Shown here in pieces: positions 44,867-54,088 of a stretch of DNA of 59,486 nt. This DNA is from an uncultured Lachnospiraceae bacterium (lineage in GTDB: Bacteria > Bacillota > Clostridia > Lachnospirales > Lachnospiraceae). The position numbers were made by a program, and so were the translations under genes. The stretch spans positions 1 through 59,486 of the forward strand of contig CANPUE010000015.1 of the NCBI GenBank assembly GCA_947577185.1, given 5' to 3'. Numbering within the stretch: the first letter of the stretch is position 1; each line of letters begins with the position of its first letter. The notes below the pieces were generated by a model that worked only from the letters and a program-made list of their open reading frames with translations, did no database searches and was not told the DNA's origin.

Positions 44867-46108
44867 CTACAAGGTATATAATTCCATGATATAATGCAGG
44901 ATCCACGGATAATTCACTCTCTTTACGCCGCCAGTCGTCACAACCGCATATTCCTTTATCAGTTCCCCATTCAGATAATAAGAAACCTCACCTGCTTTCT
45001 GCCCGGCATAAACAGGCGCCTGCATCTGTTTGACGAGTTTCGTCTTTACTTCAACGACGTCTTCCGCACACAGCAGATAAGGCAGCCCGCTGCGCTCGGG
45101 CTTCTCCAACGAGACAGAGACGGCTGCACTCTCATACGGCGTTGCCTCCCCGCCCGCAATCCCGTCAGTCACCGGAATATCCGCAAAGGACCTATCCTCA
45201 TAGATGTCCCTGTATTCATAATGCTCCATGCCATATTCTGCAAGCTTTTTCATATCACTCCATTTATAGGTCTTATGATTCGGCCAGCCGCATGCTAACA
45301 GCGCCACGGTGAAAGTGCGTCCCTCGCTCTCTATGGCGCCCACATAGCAGTATCCCGCCTTATTGGTAAAACCCGTCTTCCCGGAGACGGCCTCATCCAT
45401 CATGCTCAGGAACGCATTGTGATTGCTGCAGTGGAAACTCCGCTCCCCGCTCGCATCGCAAAACGAATATTCCCTCGTCTGCGTGATTTCAAGAAACTGC
45501 TCCTTCGCCGCCGAATCCGTGATACAGTAGGCCATGATCTTTGCCAGATTGTCTGCCGTCGTGGAATGTATCTTTCCGGTATCATTCACAACCGCATCCA
45601 GCCCGTTGGGCGTAATAAAGTAAGTGTCAAAACAGCCGATGTCCCTCGCTTTCTGATTCATCATCGCCGCAAACTTTTCCACGCTCCCCCCGACGGCTTC
45701 CGCGATCACGACTGCAGAATCATTGTGGGATTCCAGCATCAGAGAATACAGCAGATCGCCCAGACGATATTTCTCGCCCTGCCGCATATACAGCTTCACT
45801 TTCGGCATACTGGCCGCATAGGCGGATACTTCCACAATATCGTCCGGATTGCCGTATTCCAAAGCCAGGATACAGGTCATGATCTTAGTCGTGCTGGCCA
45901 TCGGCAATATTTCATCTTCATTTTTGCCATATAAGACACGTCCGGAATCGGCATCCATCAGCACGGCCGCCTGCGCATAAAGCTGCATAGGCGCATCCTC
46001 CTGTGCCTTAACACCGGCGCTGATCATAAACAGCAGACAGCTGATCAGCAAAATGCATAAAAATTTTTGTTTGGGTTTTGCATGTTTTGCATGAGAAAAA
46101 AAACGCAT
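44867..46108 (-). CDS. D-alanyl-D-alanine carboxypeptidase (S11, penicillin-binding protein)
   Basis: Membrane-linked DD-carboxypeptidase that trims the terminal D-Ala of peptidoglycan stem peptides. N-terminal basic region and signal/anchor (about 15-35). Serine motif STTKIM (S72, K75), SHN (about 132-134) and KTG in SGKTGFTNKAG (about 243). C-terminal PBP5-like beta domain with VKTKLVKQMQAPVYAGQKAG. 413 residues, family length; resembles DacF of spore formers. A separate transcript upstream of the decarboxylase operon; terminator between it and the kinase gene. Confidence 0.93.
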   Translation of the reverse strand: MRFFSHAKHAKPKQKFLCILLISCLLFMISAGVKAQEDAPMQLYAQAAVLMDADSGRVLYGKNEDEILPMASTTKIMTCILALEYGNPDDIVEVSAYAASMPKVKLYMRQGEKYRLGDLLYSLMLESHNDSAVVIAEAVGGSVEKFAAMMNQKARDIGCFDTYFITPNGLDAVVNDTGKIHSTTADNLAKIMAYCITDSAAKEQFLEITQTREYSFCDASGERSFHCSNHNAFLSMMDEAVSGKTGFTNKAGYCYVGAIESEGRTFTVALLACGWPNHKTYKWSDMKKLAEYGMEHYEYRDIYEDRSFADIPVTDGIAGGEATPYESAAVSVSLEKPERSGLPYLLCAEDVVEVKTKLVKQMQAPVYAGQKAGEVSYYLNGELIKEYAVVTTGGVKRVNYPWILHYIMELYTL

Positions 46109-46170
46109 AGATTAACCTGAAATTGTTCTTCTTTATCATGTATATGCCTGTGGAGACGTGAAATTGCTTT

Positions 46171-46228
46171 AAAAAATCGGGCTGTCCGGTCTGATCGTCA
46201 GAGCATCTTCCCTGTCGCTCAGCCGGAC
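46171..46228 (-). terminator. putative terminator after the sensor kinase gene
   Basis: On the minus strand GTCCGG (46223-46228 region) pairs with CCGGAC (46184-46189) around a longer imperfect hairpin, followed by AGCCCGATTTTTT. It sits 12-60 bases after the kinase stop at 46240 and before the carboxypeptidase start at 46108. The stem is interrupted, so this is a moderate call. Confidence 0.5.
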
Positions 46229-46239
46229 CTATAACCGTT

Positions 46240-47985
46240 TTACATCTTTCCTTCCTTTTCCGCCGGGATCCTGATTTCCACTACGGCCCCGTACCCTTCA
46301 TCCATATTGGAAAAAGTGATCTTCGCCCTGTCCGTATAAAGCAGGCGCAGTCTTTTTACCGAATTGGAAATTCCGATATGCTCCCGGCCGTCATAATAGA
46401 CCGGCTTCTCGTTCCGGGCCGCCTCTAAAATTTCGTCCGGGAAGCCGCCTCCCGTATCCGAGATACACAGATACAGGTACTCCTCATCCTCATAATTTTC
46501 CAACACAATGTACAGCGTGATCTCCACACAGCTGTCTAACGAGACTGTGTGTATGACCGAATTTTCCACGAAATTATGAATTAACATCGCAGGAACCTGA
46601 TAGGATTCCATGCCCGGTTCCATGATCACATCAAAGGAAAAAGCCTCTGTTCCATAGCGCATCTGCTGTATCTGTACATAATTTCGGACAAATTTCACTT
46701 CATCTTCCAGTGTGGAAGGCGCATGCGCGTCCCGCATGACATAGCGCATATAGTCAGACAGCATTTTTGTCAGGCCGATGATTTCCTCCTGCTGCCCCGT
46801 ATCCGCCATGCCGTGGAGCAGACTGAGACAGTTCAAATAAAAATGGGGCCTGATCTGCAGCTGTATCGTCTCTAATTCGGTCTTTTGTTTCTCCAGCTCT
46901 TTTTCATAGATATCGATCTTGAGTACCTTGATCTTGCGCAGAAGCCCCTTGAATTCCTTTCCCGCCATTTCCAGCTCCAAAATATGATTGTTTCCATTCT
47001 CATTGATCCACTGCTCTTCTTCTGTATTTTTCAGGCTGTTGACAAACTGCTTCAGGGGAAGCAGCAGCCTGTTGTAGTAAGCCCTCACTAACAGAGCGCT
47101 TCCCACGACGGCTGCCACAGCCCAAATTGCCAGCGCGGCCTGCAGGCTCATGATCCGTTCCAGTATCCCGCCAACCGGCATCACCAGAATATGAAAGCTG
47201 CGGGAATCTCTCAGAATCCCGCTGATCGGGAAAGAGTACGTCTTCGTTTCGGAAAGGCCGCCCGTCGACGACACCTTCATTTTCCCGGAATCGTCCATCG
47301 AAATCTTGTCCTGATCCTTTCCGGAGATCATTAACCTGCCCTCCTCGTCCACAATATAAGGGATTCCCTCATATCCCAGACTATTGACATATAGCATGGA
47401 AAACAGCGTTTCCATCCGAATCACGCATCCGGCTGTCAGTCCTTTTACGGAATAGCGGCTATATACATAGTCTTCCTTCCCGTCATGCAAAAAGAACCAG
47501 CTGGAATAAGGCATATCTTCTCCCTGACGCATGCGCAGCGCCTCCGTCAGCGCGAGATTTCTTCCTTCCAGCCTGCTGGTGGGAAACAGCGTGCCGCCGT
47601 CTAAGATAGTTACATCCTCCTCATCCAGATACAGATAAAACACCGATGCTTCTTTATAACGGATTTTCAGACTTCTCAACTGTTCCTGTATCTGCGAGAT
47701 CTGCTCATAATGCCGGCTGTTATCCGGCCTGATCTCCTTCATTTTGATCCAGTCTTTTCCGTTCTTTTGCAACAGAGAGATCACCTCATAATTGATCTGC
47801 ACAATATCTGTGTTGATCTTCTCCACATTCAGCCCCGCCGTGTCCTTAATGTATTTAAAAACAAGGCGTCTTGCATCCAGCATACTCCGAAACATGACCA
47901 GAATAATACCGGCAAGCAGCATCAGCGCGGGTATGAGGACCCGCAGCGTCAGCCTGCCCAGACTCGGATTCTTTTTCTCTCTCAT
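46240..47985 (-). CDS. YesM-type sensor histidine kinase
   Basis: Membrane sensor kinase of the His_kinase (PF06580)/YesM class. N-terminal membrane segment (about 12-35), large extracellular domain (about 36-275), second membrane segment (about 278-300), HAMP-like linker and kinase core. The phospho-acceptor His is in LQIRPHFYLNCLSLLHGM (about 380-397), and the ATP site shows HNFVENSVIH and CISDTGGGFPDEIL. 581 residues. It lies just downstream of the GH31 gene (21 bases), on the same transcript as the ABC genes. Likely partner is the AraC-type regulator at 54.1-55.7 kb; ligand probably the imported sugar. Confidence 0.92.
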   Translation of the reverse strand: MREKKNPSLGRLTLRVLIPALMLLAGIILVMFRSMLDARRLVFKYIKDTAGLNVEKINTDIVQINYEVISLLQKNGKDWIKMKEIRPDNSRHYEQISQIQEQLRSLKIRYKEASVFYLYLDEEDVTILDGGTLFPTSRLEGRNLALTEALRMRQGEDMPYSSWFFLHDGKEDYVYSRYSVKGLTAGCVIRMETLFSMLYVNSLGYEGIPYIVDEEGRLMISGKDQDKISMDDSGKMKVSSTGGLSETKTYSFPISGILRDSRSFHILVMPVGGILERIMSLQAALAIWAVAAVVGSALLVRAYYNRLLLPLKQFVNSLKNTEEEQWINENGNNHILELEMAGKEFKGLLRKIKVLKIDIYEKELEKQKTELETIQLQIRPHFYLNCLSLLHGMADTGQQEEIIGLTKMLSDYMRYVMRDAHAPSTLEDEVKFVRNYVQIQQMRYGTEAFSFDVIMEPGMESYQVPAMLIHNFVENSVIHTVSLDSCVEITLYIVLENYEDEEYLYLCISDTGGGFPDEILEAARNEKPVYYDGREHIGISNSVKRLRLLYTDRAKITFSNMDEGYGAVVEIRIPAEKEGKM

Positions 47986-48006
47986 AAATCATCTCGTCCC
48001 GTCTTC

Positions 48007-50055
48007 CTACAGCCGCAGTCCAAGCCTGCTTCCTTCTTTCATAAACACAGGAATCACATCCAAAGGCGCCTGCACCGTCACCGTCTGTCCCCCTTCCAGC
48101 AGTCTGCCTGTATGGGCTTCCGTCCATCTGCAGCCCGCGGGAAGATATACTTTCCTCGTCTCCACATCCTTCTCCATCACCGGCGCCACAAGAAGCTCCG
48201 GCCCGAACATATACGCGTCATCCACATTCCAGCTCATCTCATCTTCCGGAAAATCATAAAACAGCGGCCGCATGGGCGGCGTCCCCTTCTCATGCGCGAG
48301 CTGCATCTGTGCTCTCACATAAGGACGCAACTGCTCCCTGATGTTCATATATTTCTTACAGATCTCAAAAACTTCCTCTCCGTAACTCCACACTTCATTG
48401 TCCGCACCGCTGCCAAACAGGCCGATCCCGGAAATCACATCCCCCTGGAAACCGCTTTGCGGATTGCGGTTGCCGTGCAGGCGCATCACCGGACAAAAGC
48501 AGGCATAGGCAAACCATCTCACAAACAGCCTGCGGAATTCCGGATCTGTCGTTTCGGCCCCATGAAATCCGCCGATATCCGTCGTCCACCAGGGAATGCC
48601 AGCCATCGCCATAGACAGACCGGCACGCATCTGACGGTTGAAACACTCAAACGTACAGTCGATATCCCCCGACCATACCAGCGCCCCATATCTGGCGCTG
48701 CCTGCCCAGGCGGAACGCACCAGACTGACGGGGTTTTCGTCTCCCGCCGCACGCATACCGTCATAAAAGCCCTGCGTATACATTCTGGGGTAAATATTCC
48801 CCACTTCCTGCACGCTTCCAAGCTGGTATCTGTAATTGGAAAAATCATAAGTGGTATACTCCGGCTCTGCCACATCGAGCCAGTAAAGCCTTGCACCCTG
48901 ATCCCAGTAATTTTGTTTCACCCTGCTCCATACGAACGCCCGTGCGTCCGGGTTGGTGGCGTCATAGAAAAGCTCCTGCCCGAAACAGGTCATGGAGATG
49001 CGCACGCCGTGCTCTGTACGTACCAGATATCCCTTTTCCATCATCTCCCGGAAATTCTCAGAGCGGTAGTCCACGGTGGGCCATACCGATACCATCAGTT
49101 TAACGCCCAGCTCCTCCAGTTCCCGGCACATGGCAGGCACATCCGGCCAGTATTCAGGATCAAATTTGTAATCTCCCTGCTGGGTCCAATGGAAGAAATC
49201 AACCACGATCACATCCAGCGGCAGCCCCAGCTCCTTATATTTTCGCGCCACGGACAAAAGCTGTTCCTGTGTCTGGTAACGCAGTTTACACTGCCAGAAG
49301 CCAAGGCCATACTCCGGCATCACAGGCGGCTTCCCCGTAAGGGTCATATAAGTTTCCTCGATCTGTGCCGGCGTATCCCCCGCGATCACCAGATAATCAA
49401 TCTGTCTGCTGCACTCCGCGTGCCATTCCGTGCCGTTCACGCCGAAAACCACCCGTCCTACAGCCGGATTATTCCACAAAAAGCCGTAACCGATATTGGA
49501 AACATAAAAAGGCACACTCACCTGAGAATTTCTCTGTGCCAGCTCCAGCATACATCCCTTCAGGTCCAGATACTTCTGCTGGTACTGTCCCATGCCGAAC
49601 ATCTTTTCTTCCTCTCTGCAAAGGAATCTGACGGTGGTGCCAAAGCAGTCTCCCGACACTGCTTTATACTCACGTCCCGGAATATTGAGCGCCATGCTCG
49701 GCTCATCGCGCAGACGCCGCCAGTTTTCCTTCAAGAGCAGCTTTCCCTTCCGGTTATAAAAGGATAATACGCCCTCTGCGTTAACTGACACTTTTATCCT
49801 GCCGTTTTCCAGTACACCGTTCGAAAGATTTTTACCGCTGTACATATTGGCATAGAACTGTCCGCCCGCCTCCGTATCCTCATAGATTTCGATCTTTCCC
49901 TGTCTTTTGTGGGCCGCATCCAGCGCCCAGTCGTGCGCGGTAAATCCGTGGTTTTTCGAAGCCCTTATGCGTACCGCATTCTCGCCCCAGGCGTCGATGC
50001 GCACTGTCTCATTGTCATATTCATAGTAAAGGCTTCCTTCTTTTTCATAAATCAT
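48007..50055 (-). CDS. glycoside hydrolase family 31 (alpha-xylosidase/alpha-glucosidase type)
   Basis: Retaining alpha-glycosidase acting on oligosaccharides. No signal peptide, so cytosolic, after uptake. GH31 N-terminal beta-sandwich (about 1-230), then the barrel: LPLDVIVVDFFHWTQQGDYK (about 280), nucleophile Asp in LYWLDVAEPEYTT (about 394), and acid/base Asp in WSGDIDCTFE (about 464). GTPPMRPLFYDFPEDE and a C-terminal beta domain follow. ATG at 50055 (MIYEKEG) has GGAG about 10 bases upstream; the longer frame to 50088 adds an arginine-rich peptide. 682 residues. The KLRYQTQEQL and DFFHW segments favour an alpha-xylosidase-like subgroup, but specificity is inference. Confidence 0.87.
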   Translation of the reverse strand: MIYEKEGSLYYEYDNETVRIDAWGENAVRIRASKNHGFTAHDWALDAAHKRQGKIEIYEDTEAGGQFYANMYSGKNLSNGVLENGRIKVSVNAEGVLSFYNRKGKLLLKENWRRLRDEPSMALNIPGREYKAVSGDCFGTTVRFLCREEEKMFGMGQYQQKYLDLKGCMLELAQRNSQVSVPFYVSNIGYGFLWNNPAVGRVVFGVNGTEWHAECSRQIDYLVIAGDTPAQIEETYMTLTGKPPVMPEYGLGFWQCKLRYQTQEQLLSVARKYKELGLPLDVIVVDFFHWTQQGDYKFDPEYWPDVPAMCRELEELGVKLMVSVWPTVDYRSENFREMMEKGYLVRTEHGVRISMTCFGQELFYDATNPDARAFVWSRVKQNYWDQGARLYWLDVAEPEYTTYDFSNYRYQLGSVQEVGNIYPRMYTQGFYDGMRAAGDENPVSLVRSAWAGSARYGALVWSGDIDCTFECFNRQMRAGLSMAMAGIPWWTTDIGGFHGAETTDPEFRRLFVRWFAYACFCPVMRLHGNRNPQSGFQGDVISGIGLFGSGADNEVWSYGEEVFEICKKYMNIREQLRPYVRAQMQLAHEKGTPPMRPLFYDFPEDEMSWNVDDAYMFGPELLVAPVMEKDVETRKVYLPAGCRWTEAHTGRLLEGGQTVTVQAPLDVIPVFMKEGSRLGLRL

Positions 50056-50107
50056 CTTCCTTATTCTCCTTCCTCTTAGTTTTCCCATCCAATATCATTT
50101 TATCAAA

Positions 50108-50137
50108 ACAGGCACATCACAAAGGAAATGTGCCTGT
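50108..50137 (-). terminator. intercistronic hairpin between binding-protein and GH31 genes
   Basis: ACAGGCACAT (50108-50117) and ATGTGCCTGT (50128-50137) form a perfect 10-base-pair stem. On the minus strand it is followed by TTTTGATAAAAT, 15 bases after the binding-protein stop. It can act as a partial terminator or mRNA 3' stabiliser, leaving less message for GH31 and kinase than for the binding protein. Confidence 0.65.
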
Positions 50138-50151
50138 CTTTTGGCCGCTCT

Positions 50152-51822
50152 TTATTCCATGGATTCCAGATAAGCCTCGTATGCAGTATTCTGAATTTCG
50201 ATCAGTTGCTGCAGCCCCATCGCATCAAGCTGCTGCAAATAGTCATCCCACTCCGCTTCAATGCCGCCGTCTACGACCCAATGCGCGAACTGCGCTTCCA
50301 CATATTTATAAATATCCGTACCGATAGACACGAGTCTGGCAAGCTCCTCATCCGTATACTTCACAACCGGGAACGCCACAGACCTGTCGTCGCTCACATA
50401 CTTGCCGTTGAGCGCATCTTCCGCCAGCTTGACGCCGTCGCCCTGATCAGCGGGGAGGGTTACCTTGTCATAAAACTCCGGATTCATATATTTCGGGCCG
50501 AAGTCACGCATGGAGTTGGACCATGCAGAGGTATCCAGCGAACTTCCGTCTGCAGGAACCAATACGTCATAAGTGCCGTCGCCGTTGTCGGCTATCTGAT
50601 CCGGGATCGACCCGTAGAAAGTCTGCAGGGAAATCAGATCGTCATAAAAATCATCCGCCCACTGCAGCAGTTTCTCCGGATTCTCGCAGCTTGTAGTGAT
50701 CAGAAGCTCCTTATCACTGATATCCAGATAGTTGCGGGCATTTTCCACATAGTGGCCGCCGTCATAGCCTTCCACCGCTTCCAGCGCCACGAACTGTCCC
50801 GCGTTCACGCCTGCCAGGGCGTCCGCTGTCCATGCTGCGAAAAGACCGACCTGAGAACCGCCCTCCGCCTGTCTCTTCGCGGTGGCCATAGAACCTTCCT
50901 GGGTAAAGAATTCCGGATCCAGCACGCCCTTCTGGTACATATCATGCATCCATTTGACCGCTTCGACATAGTTACTTTCAACCGGGACGAAAACAGGTTT
51001 TCCGTTCTTATCCAATCCCATATAGTTGTTGCCTCTGCTCACGATTGTACCAAAAGGCGCCAGGATCGTACGCAGCACAGTGCTCACCAGATAATCGTTC
51101 TTGCTTTCCGTGATCGGAATCTCATTTGACGGATCGCCGTCACCGTCCGCATCCTGTGTGGCAAATGCTTCCAGTACTGCCGTCAGCTCGTCGAGCGTCT
51201 TTGGTATCTCAAGATTCAGACGATCCAGCCACTCCTTGTTGATGTACATCACGTCACCGCACACCCTCGGCCGCAGCGGCAGCTTTTTGATCAGGCTGTA
51301 GATCTCTCCGTTACGGTCCTTCGCCCGTGCCAGCAGTTCCGGTTCTTTCTCAAACACAGATTTTAAGTTTGGCATGTTCTGATCAATCAGCTCTGTCAGT
51401 TCCACAAAATAGGATTTGTTCTGTGAAATGTCCGAATCCGTGATCCCGCAGGAACCGAAAAACGCATCCGGCAGATCTCCGGAAGCTAAAAGCAGGGATT
51501 TCTGCTCTGACCAGTCGCCGCTGTAATATACCTGCCACTCAATATTGATACCATGTTTTTCTTCCAGTTCTTTCATGATACCGCTCTCTAAAAAGTCTGT
51601 CGGCCAGGCATCCGTCCACCGCACGGTCGCTATGGTATAAGTAGGCACGCCATCTGTGTTCTGCGCCGTTCCGCCCGTACTGTCACTGCCTGTCTCCGTA
51701 TCCGCACTGCCCGTGCCGGCACTGTTTCCCGCTGAGCCGGAGTTTCCCCCGCACCCTGCGAGTGTTCCGGCAGTCAGAGCCGCCGCCAGGAAAAGACTGA
51801 GTCCCTTTTTCATACTGTTCAT
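50152..51822 (-). CDS. extracellular solute-binding lipoprotein (family 1, LipO/YtcQ type)
   Basis: Captures an oligosaccharide at the cell surface for the adjacent ABC permeases. Lipoprotein signal with lipobox LAGC (Cys about 23), then a Gly/Ser/Asn-rich spacer, then the type 2 binding-protein fold. Typical blocks include IEWQVYYSGDWSEQKSLLLASG and MYINKEWLDRLNLEIPKTLDEL, DADGDGDPSNEIPIT and YMNPEFYDKVTL. 556 residues, as in the large binding proteins paired with LplB/YteP-type permeases. AAAGGAGG is 5 bases before the ATG. Ligand is not readable; GH31 next door suggests alpha-linked oligosaccharide. Confidence 0.92.
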   Translation of the reverse strand: MNSMKKGLSLFLAAALTAGTLAGCGGNSGSAGNSAGTGSADTETGSDSTGGTAQNTDGVPTYTIATVRWTDAWPTDFLESGIMKELEEKHGINIEWQVYYSGDWSEQKSLLLASGDLPDAFFGSCGITDSDISQNKSYFVELTELIDQNMPNLKSVFEKEPELLARAKDRNGEIYSLIKKLPLRPRVCGDVMYINKEWLDRLNLEIPKTLDELTAVLEAFATQDADGDGDPSNEIPITESKNDYLVSTVLRTILAPFGTIVSRGNNYMGLDKNGKPVFVPVESNYVEAVKWMHDMYQKGVLDPEFFTQEGSMATAKRQAEGGSQVGLFAAWTADALAGVNAGQFVALEAVEGYDGGHYVENARNYLDISDKELLITTSCENPEKLLQWADDFYDDLISLQTFYGSIPDQIADNGDGTYDVLVPADGSSLDTSAWSNSMRDFGPKYMNPEFYDKVTLPADQGDGVKLAEDALNGKYVSDDRSVAFPVVKYTDEELARLVSIGTDIYKYVEAQFAHWVVDGGIEAEWDDYLQQLDAMGLQQLIEIQNTAYEAYLESME

Positions 51823-51895
51823 AATGTCCTCCTTTTTCTTTGTACTGTTTATGACTACAAGCCGGAAAAACAGCTCCGGCAGACTGCCAGTTTTA

Positions 51896-52813
51896 TTATC
51901 CTTTTAAGGAACCGAGCATAACGCCCTGGTTAAAGTATTTCTGTACGAAAGGGTACATGCACATGATCGGCGCGCTCGATACCACAATGATCGCGTATTT
52001 GATCAGATCCGCCATCTGCTTTGCTTCCACGGCCGCCGCTCCCGTTGCCATGGAACCGATCGTCTGGTTGCTGATCAGAATGTTCCGCAGCACAAGCTGC
52101 AGGGGCTGCAATTCCGCACTCCGCAGATAGATCAGCGCATTAAAGTAAGAGTTCCACTGCCCCACCGCCGTCCACAGGGCAATGACTGCCAGCACAGCCT
52201 TAGAAAGCGGCAGCACAATCTGGAAAAAGAAGCCGAGATTCCCGCAGCCATCGATCTGCGCCGCCTCCCACAGATCACCCGGTATGCTGTTATTAAAGAA
52301 TGTCCTGGCAACAATGATATAATACGTGATCACGGAAAACGGAAGCACCATCACCCAGAAGGTGTCCAACAGACCGAAATCTTTGACAATCAGGTACGTG
52401 GGAATCAGACCTCCCGTAAAAAACATGGGGATCAGATAAAAAACGGTCAGCGCTTTTCTGGCGCACAGGTCTTTCCTGGAAAGCGCATATGCGGCCGGGA
52501 CATTCACGACCAGCGAGATGACCGTTCCCACTGCGGCATACAGGATCGTATTTTTGTACCCCACCCAAAGCTGTGAATATTCCAACAGCTTCCGATAACC
52601 TTTAAATGTGATCCCCCTGGGGAACAATATGACATTCCCCGCAGAGACGTCCGCTGGATTGCTGAAAGACGCAATCACAATGAAATACATCGGATACAGC
52701 ATGATAATCACAATTACCGCAGAGACCGCATAGAGGAAAAAATCAAAAATCTGATCCGCGCCTGATTTCTGTACCTTAACGCCCATCATGTTCTCTTCCT
52801 TTTTCTTTTCCAT
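51896..52813 (-). CDS. carbohydrate ABC transporter permease (LplC/YtcP type)
   Basis: One of two membrane subunits of a CUT1-type importer. Six hydrophobic segments within 305 residues, and the EAA loop DLWEAAQIDGCGNLGFFFQIVL (about 193-215) binds the ATPase. N-terminal charged MEKKKEEN is followed by DQIFDFFLYAVSAVIVIIML. GGAGGAG is 9 bases before the ATG. Sits between the binding protein and the second permease. No ATPase is encoded here, so a shared MsmK-like ATPase elsewhere is presumed. Confidence 0.92.
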   Translation of the reverse strand: MEKKKEENMMGVKVQKSGADQIFDFFLYAVSAVIVIIMLYPMYFIVIASFSNPADVSAGNVILFPRGITFKGYRKLLEYSQLWVGYKNTILYAAVGTVISLVVNVPAAYALSRKDLCARKALTVFYLIPMFFTGGLIPTYLIVKDFGLLDTFWVMVLPFSVITYYIIVARTFFNNSIPGDLWEAAQIDGCGNLGFFFQIVLPLSKAVLAVIALWTAVGQWNSYFNALIYLRSAELQPLQLVLRNILISNQTIGSMATGAAAVEAKQMADLIKYAIIVVSSAPIMCMYPFVQKYFNQGVMLGSLKG

Positions 52814-52848
52814 CTCTTTTTACTCCTCCTTTCACCTGCCGGACACAA

Positions 52849-53790
52849 TCAGAGTAATGACGTGTCGCTCATTTTCTTTGAAATATAATTTACACTGAGC
52901 AGAAGGAACAGATTGATGATATTATTGAAAAATCCGATCGCCGCAGAAAGGCTGTACTGACTGCTCACAAGTCCCATCTTATATACATAAGTGGAAATGA
53001 TTTCGCTGGCGCTGCTGTTTAACGTATTCTGCAACAGATAAACTTTCTCAAAACCTACGCTCATCACGCTGCCTGTCCGCAGAATGAACATGACTGTCGC
53101 CGTAGGAAGCAGCATGGGAATATCGATATGTACTAACTTCTGCCATTTATTGGCGCCGTCCATCGTGGCCGCCTCATACAGCGAAGGATCTACGGCAGAG
53201 AGCGCCGCAATATACAAAATACTGTCCCAGCCTACATGCTGCCATGCCTCCGTCCACACATAAATGCTGGAAAAAGCGCTTGCCTGCCCCATCAGATTCG
53301 GCATCTGAATCCCGAGAAAGCCCAGCAGTCTGGCAATGATCCCCTGGCTCGGAGACAAAAACAGAATGATCATACCGCACATGACAACCGTTGAGATAAA
53401 ATGAGGAAGATAGGTGGATACCTGAAAAAATTTTCGAAACCGTTTCGCCATCATCTGATTGCACATCAGCGCCAGAATGATCGGCAGCGGAAAGGTCACG
53501 ACGATGCTGTACAGACTGATGACCAGCGTATTTCTGATCGTAGTCCAGAACTGATAAGAATTAAAATACTGCCGGAAATATTTGAATCCGGCCCATGCGC
53601 TTCCCATGATCCCCTGCGCAGGCGTAAAATCCTTAAAAGCAATCACAACCCCGTACATGGGAAGATAAGTGAACAGCAGCATGATGATAAAAGAAGGGGC
53701 CAGAAGCAGATATAAGGTTCCGCTTTTCTTTAGCCGTTTTCCCAGACTGACCTGTCCCGGTCTGATAGCTGTTTTTGTTTTACCTGACAC
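52849..53790 (-). CDS. carbohydrate ABC transporter permease (LplB/YteP type)
   Basis: First membrane subunit of the importer. Six hydrophobic segments; EAA loop SLYEAATMDGANKWQKLVHIDI (about 210-231). The N-terminal FIIMLLFTYLPMYGVVIAFKDF is characteristic of the YteP group, as is NTLVISLYSIVVTFPLPIILALM. Start is GTG at 53790 with AAGGAG 9 bases upstream, giving 313 residues. First gene of the permease-permease-binding protein-GH31-kinase transcript; promoter predicted at 53880-53909. Confidence 0.92.
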   Translation of the reverse strand: MSGKTKTAIRPGQVSLGKRLKKSGTLYLLLAPSFIIMLLFTYLPMYGVVIAFKDFTPAQGIMGSAWAGFKYFRQYFNSYQFWTTIRNTLVISLYSIVVTFPLPIILALMCNQMMAKRFRKFFQVSTYLPHFISTVVMCGMIILFLSPSQGIIARLLGFLGIQMPNLMGQASAFSSIYVWTEAWQHVGWDSILYIAALSAVDPSLYEAATMDGANKWQKLVHIDIPMLLPTATVMFILRTGSVMSVGFEKVYLLQNTLNSSASEIISTYVYKMGLVSSQYSLSAAIGFFNNIINLFLLLSVNYISKKMSDTSLL

Positions 53791-53879
53791 GATTCACCAC
53801 TCCTTAGTCTTTTTTATTCCATTTATCTGTCGCTGTGATAAATGGGTTAGTAAGATTGTACCGTTTTTCACAAAATCAC

Positions 53880-53971
53880 TCTATAAAATCTAAGGACAGT
53901 TCCTGACAATAATCTGGTATTTTGTGGTATGAGATCCTGTAGAAATAACGTATTTTTGTCAGTTCAGGACA
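53880..53971 (-). promoter_or_regulatory. promoter of the ABC/GH31 operon with paired direct repeats
   Basis: Promoter candidate: TTGTCA (53904-53909) and TATAGA (53880-53885), 18 bases apart on the minus strand. Two repeats CAGTTCNNGACA lie at 53897-53908 (overlapping the -35) and 53960-53971, spaced 63 bases, about six helical turns. They are candidate binding sites for the AraC-type regulator encoded just upstream. The rest of the 298-base gap (53791-54088) shows nothing else recognised. Confidence 0.45.
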
Positions 53972-54019
53972 GATTTTTGTTATTCCTTCCGCATCATCTT
54001 TTAGCTACACCATTATAAA

Positions 54020-54042
54020 ACCCCGGAGCCTCAGCCCCGGGG
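54020..54042 (-). terminator. intrinsic terminator after the AraC-type regulator gene
   Basis: CCCCGG (54020-54026 region) and CCGGGG (54036-54042) form a GC-rich stem with GAGCCTCAGC-type loop region. On the minus strand it is followed by TTTTATAATGG, 47 bases after the regulator stop. It insulates the regulator from the ABC operon. Confidence 0.85.
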
Positions 54043-54088
54043 TAATCTAAAATCCATATTCAAAATAGCTGCAAATGACGCGCTTTCT

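Noticed and set aside
47710..49767. 685-codon open frame on the plus strand
   Set aside because: Antisense to the well-supported kinase and GH31 genes; Arg/His/Pro-rich composition typical of a shadow frame.
50128..51129. 333-codon plus-strand frame
   Set aside because: Antisense to the binding-protein gene; no ribosome site or recognisable domain.
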